A stretch of 64,000 bases of DNA. Origin: Herpetomonas samuelpessoai (lineage: Eukaryota; Euglenozoa; Kinetoplastea; Trypanosomatida; Trypanosomatidae). Shown one piece after another: positions 29,101 to 37,724 of this stretch. Positions within the stretch are counted from its first letter, which is position 1, and the number at the start of each line of letters is the position of its first letter. A program made the translations under genes and the position numbers. Below the pieces are notes generated by a model. It searched no databases. It was not told where the DNA came from and saw only the letters and a program-made list of their open reading frames with translations. The stretch lies in contig JASAOC010002104.1 of NCBI GenBank assembly GCA_030849835.1, forward strand, positions 62,001 to 126,000. The letters run 5' to 3'.

Positions 29101-32100
29101 GCACGGTGGTTCACCAGGAAGCGGTGGCAACTCCGCCGAGCACGTTCATGTTTCGTTACCTGATCGATGTGGCGGAGGCGAACTTTGAGCGCAAGCTCAG
29201 TGTGTGGCGCGAGCTTTGGAGCATGGTCTCCCATCAAATCTATCTTCTTGTGACCATGGGACGGAACCCTGCGCATGCCGTGTTCGCCTTCAAGGCACTG
29301 CGCAAATTCACGGTGGCGCAGCTGCAGGACTCTGAAATCAACAGCGATGCAGTCATAATGACAAGCCTGTTTGACATGTACCATTCCATTTCAGAAAAGT
29401 GCCCGTTTTTCGTTGTCATGGAGTCTGTGGTGTCGACAATGGCCCAGCTGGTCCGCACGCGCGCTAGCCGGATCGGCCCCGGCTGGCCCAGCGTCATCGC
29501 AACGCTGGTGACGTGTTTCGAGCGTCTACCAGAGGTACACGTACGCATCGCAGTGGTGCTTCACGAGATGTCTACACGCTATTTCACGAAGCTCTGTGCG
29601 CAGCCAGATAATGTGGCAAAACTGTTCCGTGCGTGGAGTGCGGTGGCCCGCGAAGATGCCTCGTTGGAGAAGTACGCGCTTCTGCACATTCGCCTCGTCA
29701 TTTCCTCTCTGTTTCACGCCGACAATCCAAAAAGACTGGAGCGTGCCAGCGCCATCCAGCACCGCGCAACCCTTGCCGAAGAGCACGCCGGCCCCATCAC
29801 GGTGGGCACGGTGCTACCAACCATCCCCATCCTGAACGACGCGGTGCGTTTTCTCGATGAGAGCACCACAGCAACAAGCGACGGGTCCCTGCCGCACTTT
29901 TCTCTTTGCATGCTGGGCTACGGCGAACTGGCGTCCTTGGCCGCAGACTTCCACGCACGACAAAGCCTCACGGAAGGCGCCATCGATGCGCTGCTGGACG
30001 CCACCGCCGCCTTGAGAGCGCGAACGAAAATGCGACCCTTTCCCCAAAGCGTCGGCCACCGGACCCGCCTCGCGCACAGGGGTCAAGGTCAGTGGGAGCA
30101 GGTGTACTCCCAGTGCGTGCTCAACCTCTTGGATGTGTACGTGAATGCGTGTGTTCTGCCGCAGTCCGAGGCCTGCGAGCCAACACCGCAGCTCCCCACA
30201 CAAGCCGTGGACTCACGGGCAGCAGGCGGGAAAGGAGTTCCTCCTCCCTCGCCAGCCACCAAACCCAGCATCCTCACTCGCCACGGCGCTGGCGGCCGCA
30301 CCGAGCACGGAAAAAAAGTGTCTCACCCGCCCGGGAGCGCTGCCGCACCCGCAGCGATGACGCACCGCACCCCCACAGAGGTCTCAGAAATGGCCGTGAG
30401 CCTGCTGGAAAAGCTTGTCTCGCTTCTCATCAAGCAGGAGCTTATCATTCGTGAAGAGGAAGAGGAGGACGAGGAGGACTACGAGGAGAACGACGGAGAC
30501 GCCACTGGTGAGGACGCCCAAAGGCAGGCTGCGGCTTCATCAGCGAACAGTCTACGCCCGCCTATTCCGCTGGCACCTGTGGCGAGGAACCCACCCCTCG
30601 CGCCAGACCTTGCGGCGACGGCGGTGGAAACGGCTGCCGAGGTGATGAGTGTGGAAGCGGAGATTTCCGAGCCCTCCCCTGCCCTCTCCGCGGCCACCCC
30701 ACGAGACGCTCCACCCTCCCCACTGAGTGTGGAAAGCAACAGCTTGGCAGGCGAGGTGGCGGATCCCCTGGCGTCCCCTCATGCATCCCAATCACAGGGC
30801 ATCAGAGAGGACCGCGCGGCAGCGCAGCGCGGCGCCGCCAACGAAGAAGGAGACAAGAATGATGAAAACGTGCTGGACGAAGGGCGGCGGGATGAGGTGG
30901 CGGAGGTCAACTTGAACCTGGTGGAGCGACTCCTCGACGGTCTCTGTTCCTGCGCCGACGAAAAAATTCGCGACCTGGGCTTCCTGGCCCTGCGCAAGCT
31001 GATTTCCTCACGTCTGGAGTGCGCCATTTCCGCCACAGATCAGTCGGAGATGACAGAGCTTGCCGTGAAGCTGAACCATTCCTTGCAGGCATTTTTCCAA
31101 GAGCATGTGGTGGTCCCGTGCCTGCAGCCGCAGCACTACAGCTCACGCAAAGAAGGAAGCCGTGCGAACAGCACCTCCCAAGAGCTGGAGACGGACGGCA
31201 CAGGCAGCCGACTACCGTCGGAATGTGCCTTGCGAGCCTGCATCAATTACATTGACTTGCTCGGGATGGTCATGCACCAGGAGGTCCCTGTGAACAACAC
31301 CAGCGGATCAGAGGAAGGGCTCTCGGATCTCTGCCCTCTGGGGCAGCTTCCCCCGCTCCAGCAGCGCTACGAAAGCCTCCTCGACGACACCACCACCGCG
31401 AACATCTTACAGGATTTCCGCGACAACTACGAGGCCTCGTCACGGGTGCTGTCCCTGGAATACTTCAGCACGCTCCACCTTAAAGATGGTCTTTCCCGTG
31501 CGGCGGGGGAACGAGTGCTGGCGATGCTCATTACGCTGGAGTGCTCCGTCAGCAACGTTTTTATCGAGATGGAGGGCATGCACGACCCGGTTACCGCCAG
31601 TCAGCTCGCCAGCCCGACCTTCAGCCTCATGACAGCGTCCCCGTCACGTGCAGGCTTTGACACCACGTTGGCCCATACAGGGTTTGCTGGCAGCCCAGAT
31701 GCACCACCGGGGGTGCTGACCGCGATGGCATCCCCACCTGTGCACGTCGAGCCCGCCTCCCCCAACCCGGCAACAGCGGCGGGCTCTGCGAACCGCGGTG
31801 GAGGCATTCGAAGCCCTGTGCAGGTGCAGGTGGAGGAATTCCGCAACTTTGTCCTCAACGCCTTTTTGGAGGCGAGCCGTGGCGCCAAGCGGGCGAGCAC
31901 GCTGTCTGCGCCAAACGCCTCCATGGCCAACCAGCAGCAGCTGTTGGCGACGCGCACAGTGGTGCGGTCCTTCCTCGAGTCGTTGCAACACGCGCCCATC
32001 CCGGTGGTGTGCCGCCTCATGCCCAAGTACCGCACTGAGCTGTGCGAGCTCATCAAGAGCTGCGATGAGGAAATTTCCCCAATTTTGAGTGAAATCTTTC

Positions 32101-32123
32101 AGCGGTATCTGTCCAACATGTGA
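26169..32123 (+). CDS. Sec7-domain ARF guanine-nucleotide exchange factor (BIG class)
   Basis: A 1984-aa protein that should activate ARF GTPases at the Golgi/trans-Golgi for vesicle coat recruitment. The Sec7 domain lies at about 500-690. The catalytic Glu602 finger sits in FRVCGEAGTVDRTMEAF (family FRLPGEAQ...), and the second block LAFSIVMLNTDAHSTQVRQKMTQEQY matches the BIG1/BIG2 consensus. The long helical N-terminus (1-490) corresponds to the DCB and HUS regions. After Sec7, HDS-type helical repeats follow, including a DUF1981-like segment (about 990-1060). BIG rather than GBF1 is favoured by these C-terminal domains and by overall size. A disordered Ala/Pro/Glu-rich insert with a run EEEEEDEEDYEEND lies at about 1380-1570. 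It is the largest gene of the window; the ATG at 26169 is the first in frame. Confidence 0.93.
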   Translation: MLSNEGDEMQNVLTAIQSIHDVCREDKHAFLKDACAYAQQHASGVTCSDEKANILYYPLKVAATLQSKSEQRLFVYAAQGTSALLLTQLVSAASSYCPPSIPRTERKLGFFSTRDVSTPNVSMQQLDAADHSGEDMSLVDAMISTIELRTTVLRGEHAGTTHTAAEDTVFVEHMKALSILMREKRFGLQGQKWLHAFHIALVCCAELKPVGSRGEAQGKDFFPSVLTTVLQRAQTFQIPSAAPSGDDVASLDNAEKGVDDPLADARLCVMLLDTLCKPFKDPRDHVSRDDLLQMQRARVIRLHLMAAYFDEASEGLCKWPPFVNVMTKKVCPCLLNAVMSRDSETYTQALSVLHNIISRHCYLVRSKVIYFVLGVLVPSLECDFTATEKKEEILRFLQRVLKHPPVLAEWFVNFDCHVGAPSIVEILLRRLGKLKVLRSDNSASRKLTRGLYEVFFTAAQSMRALLDLKSDALSEPGTPGSPLVSQLPKDLESSAVMYKMLEQKKKYKEAVALFNEARQHRAAFDKLAEVRGFMDNTSPYAIAHVLMTCEDLNPAEIGKFLSHGDRETQEILNAFIDLHDFSGMAIDEAVRLFMSSFRVCGEAGTVDRTMEAFAEAYCQQNPNAMSKTAACVLAFSIVMLNTDAHSTQVRQKMTQEQYISNLRGTNDGKDFPPQFLTSIYKRVTRQEIKPWRQFPAYILVNQVSAGSQAELRLTENAMELIAKDVRTEKYVTSVHTPAIAGAICDCSWNTFLPAFSFPLEESHEKEFVDACLRGFADCIAVMCGQGRQAELKAFLSALRVFSHLTGLRAMEYKNVRAVALLVTVAHEYPNELLDGWEEIMRCISWIGRTAAAELVADRHKTAEGSPTEFPDIVAPAKRIHVDDDDSSTPFGNGSLNTSFATAATAAATPANGGGGGLSRVASQQRVDFMAAGTIEATGRENATTLFQHISMQTIHNIFTRSDRTLHGGPLLAMVRCLCTVVHQEAVATPPSTFMFRYLIDVAEANFERKLSVWRELWSMVSHQIYLLVTMGRNPAHAVFAFKALRKFTVAQLQDSEINSDAVIMTSLFDMYHSISEKCPFFVVMESVVSTMAQLVRTRASRIGPGWPSVIATLVTCFERLPEVHVRIAVVLHEMSTRYFTKLCAQPDNVAKLFRAWSAVAREDASLEKYALLHIRLVISSLFHADNPKRLERASAIQHRATLAEEHAGPITVGTVLPTIPILNDAVRFLDESTTATSDGSLPHFSLCMLGYGELASLAADFHARQSLTEGAIDALLDATAALRARTKMRPFPQSVGHRTRLAHRGQGQWEQVYSQCVLNLLDVYVNACVLPQSEACEPTPQLPTQAVDSRAAGGKGVPPPSPATKPSILTRHGAGGRTEHGKKVSHPPGSAAAPAAMTHRTPTEVSEMAVSLLEKLVSLLIKQELIIREEEEEDEEDYEENDGDATGEDAQRQAAASSANSLRPPIPLAPVARNPPLAPDLAATAVETAAEVMSVEAEISEPSPALSAATPRDAPPSPLSVESNSLAGEVADPLASPHASQSQGIREDRAAAQRGAANEEGDKNDENVLDEGRRDEVAEVNLNLVERLLDGLCSCADEKIRDLGFLALRKLISSRLECAISATDQSEMTELAVKLNHSLQAFFQEHVVVPCLQPQHYSSRKEGSRANSTSQELETDGTGSRLPSECALRACINYIDLLGMVMHQEVPVNNTSGSEEGLSDLCPLGQLPPLQQRYESLLDDTTTANILQDFRDNYEASSRVLSLEYFSTLHLKDGLSRAAGERVLAMLITLECSVSNVFIEMEGMHDPVTASQLASPTFSLMTASPSRAGFDTTLAHTGFAGSPDAPPGVLTAMASPPVHVEPASPNPATAAGSANRGGGIRSPVQVQVEEFRNFVLNAFLEASRGAKRASTLSAPNASMANQQQLLATRTVVRSFLESLQHAPIPVVCRLMPKYRTELCELIKSCDEEISPILSEIFQRYLSNM

Positions 32124-33195
32124 GGAAAGGGCGGAACAATGAAAGAAAACCACCACGCAGTGCTGGGGCGACACAGAGAAGGAAGACGACAGAAGGAAGA
32201 AATATTTATGGGTCGCAAGAAAAAATACTTCCGCTGGCTACCTTGTCTGCCCTTCTGTTTGTGTGTAATGCTTGCTTTCGGTGGCCACTGGTTCACTCCT
32301 CTCTCTCTCTCTCATTGTCTTTTTCGTCTTCTTTCCTTATTCAGGGAGTCTGATTCACCGTGTGTGGCGACGCGGGTGATGCGGGACATTCTCCTACCGC
32401 TCCCCTCTGTCCGACAAGGTCGACCACGTTTGCTTCCAATTACGGAGACAAACCTCCCTTCAACACACCTCTCGATTAACCCATCCAAAACTTTACGAAC
32501 GTACGACACACACATGCACACACACACACACACACACACCAAGAAAATAATAATAATAAAAGGCATGTAACGTCACACATCAACCACACCGTGCGTGCAT
32601 CTCACGTGCAGTGAAGGAAGCACCAGCAGGAGAATGGAGGGACCAAGTCCTATTTGTTTCTTATTGCTGCGGCGCAGACACCGAGCGAGTTTTTGTTTTC
32701 CTTCACTTCTCCCTTGTCGCTCTCACAGCAGCGCACGGAAAAAGAAAGTATCCATTGTTGCCACGCCACGCTCCCGTGACCACTGAGCACGTGACGTCAG
32801 GAAGTTGCAATGAACGAATCTGTGGCTGTGACACCGTTTCTTTTGTCTCTTTTGTTTTCTCTCCATGTTTCCTGAATGGGTCTCTTTCTCTTTCACCTTT
32901 TGTTAGCAAGAGGACGCGCACACCAGCACACGTGTGAATCTTTGCTTTACATTCACAACTCTGATAGACAAAGACTTGAGACCTCACAATCATATACACA
33001 ATCACAGCGCGCCATCGTTACAGGAAATCCCCTTTGTGGTACTCTTCATAGCTCTGGAGCTTCAAGGGGGTGTAACAAGGCATTATTTTCCACCTGATAC
33101 CTTAAAAACAAAAATAAAGAGTGTTGGTGGAAATACATCGACATTGATAAACCTATAGAAGTCATCAACCATACATCACACAGGACAACTCCACC
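32124..33195. repeat. Intergenic region with CT- and CA-rich microsatellites
   Basis: About 1.07 kb between the ARF-GEF and MSH6-type genes. It contains a CT stretch (32298-32312), a CA tract of about 24 nt (32516-32539) followed by AATAAT repeats, and pyrimidine-rich DNA at 32840-32905. No gene seen. Confidence 0.6.
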
Positions 33196-36100
33196 ATGGC
33201 ACTCGCTGACGACTGCGCAGATGTCAACGCGGTTGACTTTTCGTACCCTTTTCTGGCTGGCATCGACCCTGCCAACCCACCGCCCAGCATTGTCATCCCC
33301 GCCAAGTACCTGGACGCCATGGCAAACATGGAGCGCCAATACTGGGACATCAAAGCGAAACGCTATAATGTGGTCATCTTTTTCAAAAAGGGCAAGTTCT
33401 ACGAACTCTACGATCACGACGCCGTGATTGCCAACAAGGAGTTTGGCCTCAAGATGGTGTTTGACACGACCAACCGCGGGAAGATGCGGTTGGCAGGTGT
33501 ACCCGAGCAGTCCCTCAGCGAGTGGTCGCGCCTCTTTGTGTTCCGCGGTTACAAGGTGGGCCGGGTGGAGCAGATGGTCAAGGGCGCCGATGAGGACAGC
33601 CCGGGCGGTGGTGGCGGCAGCACCAGCAAGGCCAAGATTGTCCCCCGTGAGCTGGTGGAAGTTCTCACCCCAGGCACCCTAACGGACGCGGCCATGCTGT
33701 CTGACCACAACGAGGTGTTCTTGCTCGCCCTAGCGCCACAGCCCCAGGCGGGGGTCGTGGACGCCTTCGCTCTGGACCTCTCCCGACGTGTCGTGTACTG
33801 GTGCCCGTGTGGCCACACCGAGGCGGTGCGGCGGTACCGTGCTAGTGGTGCCACAGGCAGCTCTGCCGGCGGCCTGCAGGAGCGCATGACCAACGAAAAC
33901 ATTCAACCGAATGGGGCGGTGTCTGCCGCGACACCTGTGGCCGTGAAGCGTGAGGGCGGTGGTGGTGGTGGTGTGCCCGCGACGTGGACAGAGGCTGCGC
34001 TGCGCTCTGTCACGGCCCTCCTTCAGCAGCTTCACCCTCGTGAGGTGGTGATGCCCGAGACACTGCGGCACAACCGCGGTGGCGGCGTCGGTCAAGGTGG
34101 ACTTAGCACGGATGCCCTGAGCAAGTGGGTGCAGGCCGACGGCTACACGGTGGAGCCCGTGCTCACCGCCCCGGCCTCCACCGCCGCCGTCCCCACAGCG
34201 AAACAAACCATCGCGACCTACCTGCGGTCCCTCAAGCTGGAGCGTGAGCTTCCCTTACTAGAGGAGGCGGTTGCCTACCACGCCCACGTCTTTTCCACCA
34301 CATCGTCCAGTGGCGCTTCCGTAGAGACCCCGGACGAGGCGGCAGGCCGGTCCAACGCACCACCCACCTCCCTCCTCACGTTTGAACGCAGGCAGGCAGC
34401 GGGCCTCGTGCTGGACTCGGCGACCGTGAGCAACTTGGAGATTGTCTCGAACCTTTTGGACGGCTCCGAGAAGCAATCTCTGCATCAGTGCCTCAATCGA
34501 TGCATCACCAACGGTGGCAAGCGACTCTTTCGCGCCTGGCTGCTGCGGCCTTCGGCGTCGGCCAAGGTCATTCAGGGCCGCCAGGACGCCGTCCGGTTTC
34601 TGCTGCAATGTGGCGTCGCCACGAGCAGCGAGCTGTGGGGGCTCGGCGGCAGCGCGGGAAGGGGTGAGGACGGGGGGAGTGCCAGCCAGATGACGGTTAC
34701 GTGCACCCCAGACGCCGCCTCCCTCACCCGTGGCTCGCAGGACGACCTGAGTCCGTCCCCTCGGACAAGCGAGCTTGCCTTCAAGCGCCCTCGAGACTCA
34801 GAGGAGGTGAACGGGGCAGGCTCGTCGGCTCCTTCGCAGGGCTCGACGCGCAGCAGCGCCGGGCGTTCCTCCGTCAGCGGCAATGCGCATTTCATGACGC
34901 GCTTTGCTCACATGCTTGCCGTGGATTTTGAGCGGTGCCTCTCGCGGCTGGCGGAGATCAAGAGCGATGACCAACACCAGACCATCTCCTACGTTGACCC
35001 ACTCGTGAAGTACCACAAGAGCCTTGGGATCATTCTCAGTGCGGTGCAGGCCTTTAGCGAAATGGTGGATTGGGCAGTGCAGTTCCATGCCATGTGTCGC
35101 CGCCGCCGCTCGCAGCTTTCCACCACTGCAGCAACCAGCCAAACCTCTGACGGCCCGCAGCCCCAGCACGGTGGGACAGCGGCGTCGTTGTCCTCGGTGG
35201 CGAACGGGGAGATGCCCGCGTTGGTGGAGGAGTTGCTCTTGTGCATCGAGTCCGCGGCAGACAGCGTCACGGCAATGGAGCGCTTGTTTGACCGTCGGGC
35301 GGCGGCTGAAACGGGGATGCTGACCCCTGCTCCTGGGACAAGCGCGGCCTACGACGAGGCCGTGGACAAGCTCACGCGCATCGAGGCGAAACTGCACGAG
35401 TACAAACGAGGTGCCCAGCAAGACATTTTCGGTGGCGAGCCGGTGAACTTTGTGGACGTTGGGAAGGACCTGTTCCTGCTTGAGGTGGCGACGGCGGCTG
35501 CCCCCAAGATGACCCCGCGAGGTATGGTGGAGCGCGCACGCAGCGGCAAGAGCGTCAAGTACGTTGTGGATGCCCTTGCCGGTCTGGTGGAGGCACACAA
35601 GGAGGCCACCGCGGCCAAATCAGCGGCGCTGCTGACGGTGCTGCAGAGCGTGGCGGCCAAGATGTGTGAACACTGCCCCACCCTGTACGCCGCCACCACC
35701 GCCCTCTCCTATCTCGATTGCCTCATCAACTTGGCGCGTCTCACACACCGCTTCCCGGGCACGAGTTTCCCAGAAATAGTGCACCCGAGCAGCAACGAGG
35801 ACGTTGGTGGCAGCGACGACGAACCGATGTCGTTTCTCGAGGCCAAGGACTTGGTCCATCCGCTGCTCACCCGTGAGAGCGGCTGCAGCGGGAGCGCGGC
35901 CATGGGCGTGAATGCGGTGCCCAACGACATCTGCCTGGATGGGGCCACGGGTCGTGTGCTCGTGCTGACAGGCCCAAACATGGCCGGTAAGAGCACACTC
36001 ATGCGGACGGTGGCGGTCAACGTTCTTCTCGCGCAGCTGGGTGGCCCGGTGCTGGCCTCGCACCTGCGTCTTGCCCCCATCTCACGCATCTTCACCCGCA

Positions 36101-36765
36101 TCGGTGCACGCGACGCGACGCAGAAAGGGCAAAGTACGCTCTTTGTGGAGCTGAACGAGACGGCAGAAATCCTCCGCAGCGCGAATGGCGGCAGCCTGTG
36201 TCTAATTGACGAACTGGGCCGTGGGACCTCAACGCATGACGGACTGGCCATCGCCCACGCCACGCTGCAGGCTATCAAGGACCGTCGCCCCTTTCCGCCC
36301 CTCACCATCTTCTCCACCCACTACCACTCCCTCGCCCTGGAGCAGGCACGGCGCAGTGGCACCACTGGACACGATTCAGGCTCCGAAGGGAAGACGGCCC
36401 CAGCAACCGCTGCCACCGCAGCACCGGAGAAGGTCCAACTGGGCTACATGGACTTCGCCCTGACTGGTGGCGAGACGGCTGATGCGGCAACGGATGGGCC
36501 TGCGCTCAAGATGGCCAAGACCGAAGCCACCCACAGCCCGAGGGGCGTACCGGTGCCAAAGATCACTTTCCTGTACCGCCTGGTGCCAGGTATTTGCGAT
36601 CGAAGCTACGGTGTTGAGGTGGCGTTGATGGCTGGGGTGCGGCCGGCCCTGGTGGAGCTCGCACGCGACAAGTCTCATGAACTGGCCACCGTCACCGCCC
36701 TGCACGAGGATCTCGAGACGATCCGCAGTTTTATTCGCCAGAAAGATGCATCTGCTGAAGAATGA
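33196..36765 (+). CDS. MSH6: DNA mismatch repair protein of the MSH6 (trypanosome MSH8) type
   Basis: A 1189-aa MutS homologue, expected to pair with MSH2 and recognise base mismatches and small loops. The mismatch-binding domain starts almost at once: FFKKGKFYELYDHDA contains the Phe68-x-Glu70 motif that MSH6 shares with bacterial MutS and that MSH2, MSH3, MSH4 and MSH5 lack. Next come AGVPEQSLSEWSRLFVFRGYKVGRVEQ (connector start) and the lever/clamp region. The C-terminal ATPase has Walker A GPNMAGKST (926-934), Walker B CLIDELGRGTSTHDGLA and FSTHYHSL. The N-terminal PCNA-binding box and PWWP domain of animal MSH6 are missing. Disordered Gly/Ser inserts interrupt the domains, for example near 138-145, 255 and 490-570, and one sits after FSTHYHSL in the ATPase. 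Confidence 0.94.
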   Translation: MALADDCADVNAVDFSYPFLAGIDPANPPPSIVIPAKYLDAMANMERQYWDIKAKRYNVVIFFKKGKFYELYDHDAVIANKEFGLKMVFDTTNRGKMRLAGVPEQSLSEWSRLFVFRGYKVGRVEQMVKGADEDSPGGGGGSTSKAKIVPRELVEVLTPGTLTDAAMLSDHNEVFLLALAPQPQAGVVDAFALDLSRRVVYWCPCGHTEAVRRYRASGATGSSAGGLQERMTNENIQPNGAVSAATPVAVKREGGGGGGVPATWTEAALRSVTALLQQLHPREVVMPETLRHNRGGGVGQGGLSTDALSKWVQADGYTVEPVLTAPASTAAVPTAKQTIATYLRSLKLERELPLLEEAVAYHAHVFSTTSSSGASVETPDEAAGRSNAPPTSLLTFERRQAAGLVLDSATVSNLEIVSNLLDGSEKQSLHQCLNRCITNGGKRLFRAWLLRPSASAKVIQGRQDAVRFLLQCGVATSSELWGLGGSAGRGEDGGSASQMTVTCTPDAASLTRGSQDDLSPSPRTSELAFKRPRDSEEVNGAGSSAPSQGSTRSSAGRSSVSGNAHFMTRFAHMLAVDFERCLSRLAEIKSDDQHQTISYVDPLVKYHKSLGIILSAVQAFSEMVDWAVQFHAMCRRRRSQLSTTAATSQTSDGPQPQHGGTAASLSSVANGEMPALVEELLLCIESAADSVTAMERLFDRRAAAETGMLTPAPGTSAAYDEAVDKLTRIEAKLHEYKRGAQQDIFGGEPVNFVDVGKDLFLLEVATAAAPKMTPRGMVERARSGKSVKYVVDALAGLVEAHKEATAAKSAALLTVLQSVAAKMCEHCPTLYAATTALSYLDCLINLARLTHRFPGTSFPEIVHPSSNEDVGGSDDEPMSFLEAKDLVHPLLTRESGCSGSAAMGVNAVPNDICLDGATGRVLVLTGPNMAGKSTLMRTVAVNVLLAQLGGPVLASHLRLAPISRIFTRIGARDATQKGQSTLFVELNETAEILRSANGGSLCLIDELGRGTSTHDGLAIAHATLQAIKDRRPFPPLTIFSTHYHSLALEQARRSGTTGHDSGSEGKTAPATAATAAPEKVQLGYMDFALTGGETADAATDGPALKMAKTEATHSPRGVPVPKITFLYRLVPGICDRSYGVEVALMAGVRPALVELARDKSHELATVTALHEDLETIRSFIRQKDASAEE

Positions 36766-37724
36766 GGGGAAGAATGATTCTTCTGTACATATAGATCTTC
36801 CTGCACTACACAGAGGTGCCATATAGAAACGAACTTGAAAATATATATACATACAAAGTTGAGGAGTAAATGACACACAAAGGAGCACCACACCAACGAA
36901 GAAGACCCCCTCCCCCATCTGCCCCGTGGTTTCCTTTGCGTTTTTGGCACGTTGCTCCTTCTCCATATAGAATATAGATTTTCCCTCGCGTCAATGATTT
37001 CATATTATTACTATTATTGTTGTTATTATTAATATTGCCTTACCGCTGGCGTCTCCTTTTGAATCCACGAGATCATTATCGAACGTCTTTTGCTCTACGA
37101 AACCCTATCTCCTCTTTTCCCCACTTGCGAACGTGGGGGAGAAAACAACAACACGACCCTCTGGTGTACTTGCATTGTCTGCACTGAAAACGTCGAAGGT
37201 ACACATAATACAGAGGTGACTCTACAGGGGAAAACCCCAACGACACGCGTAGGATGGATACTTGAAGGGTAGGCAGAAGGAAGCATTGGGACTCAACACT
37301 TGTCCGTATAGGCGCTATCTTGAAGAGATCAATGGAACATTTCACACACAATCGTCCCCCACACCTCCCTTTCTTCCTCCCGCTACTTTTGGTCTCGCAT
37401 TGCTTTTGCCCCCACGTTCACTTCACCACAACAGTTAACACTCGAGAACGACAGTAACTCCGTTTCGATCCTTTTTTTTTTTTGATTTTCTCGATAAGGT
37501 TTTCTTCTATCTTTCTCATTTTCAAGCAGTGTTTCAGGATTCCCTCAGGTGCTTCCGATCCCTACTTTTTTCCCTTCCTCTGCCAGCGCGATAAACGAAC
37601 CTCAGGGCTTACCGTCGACCAGGAGGCTCTATCCCCTACCTGGGAAGGAACGATTCTAAAACTCATCCAGCTAACGAGCCACATTCACGCAAGCAACACG
37701 AAAGGTTGAGGAGGAGCAAAGAAG
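36766..37724. other. Intergenic region before the transporter array
   Basis: About 0.96 kb. It begins with A/T-rich DNA (ATATATATAC at 36841, ATT repeats near 37005-37035) and ends with T-rich tracts. It shows no similarity to the repeated spacers further down the array, so transporter 1 has its own upstream region. Confidence 0.55.
37525..37526 (+). promoter_or_regulatory. Probable trans-splice acceptor for transporter 1
   Basis: Two pyrimidine-rich blocks (37470-37492 and 37499-37523) precede TTTTCAAG, giving a 198-nt 5' UTR. Assigned by pattern. Confidence 0.45.
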
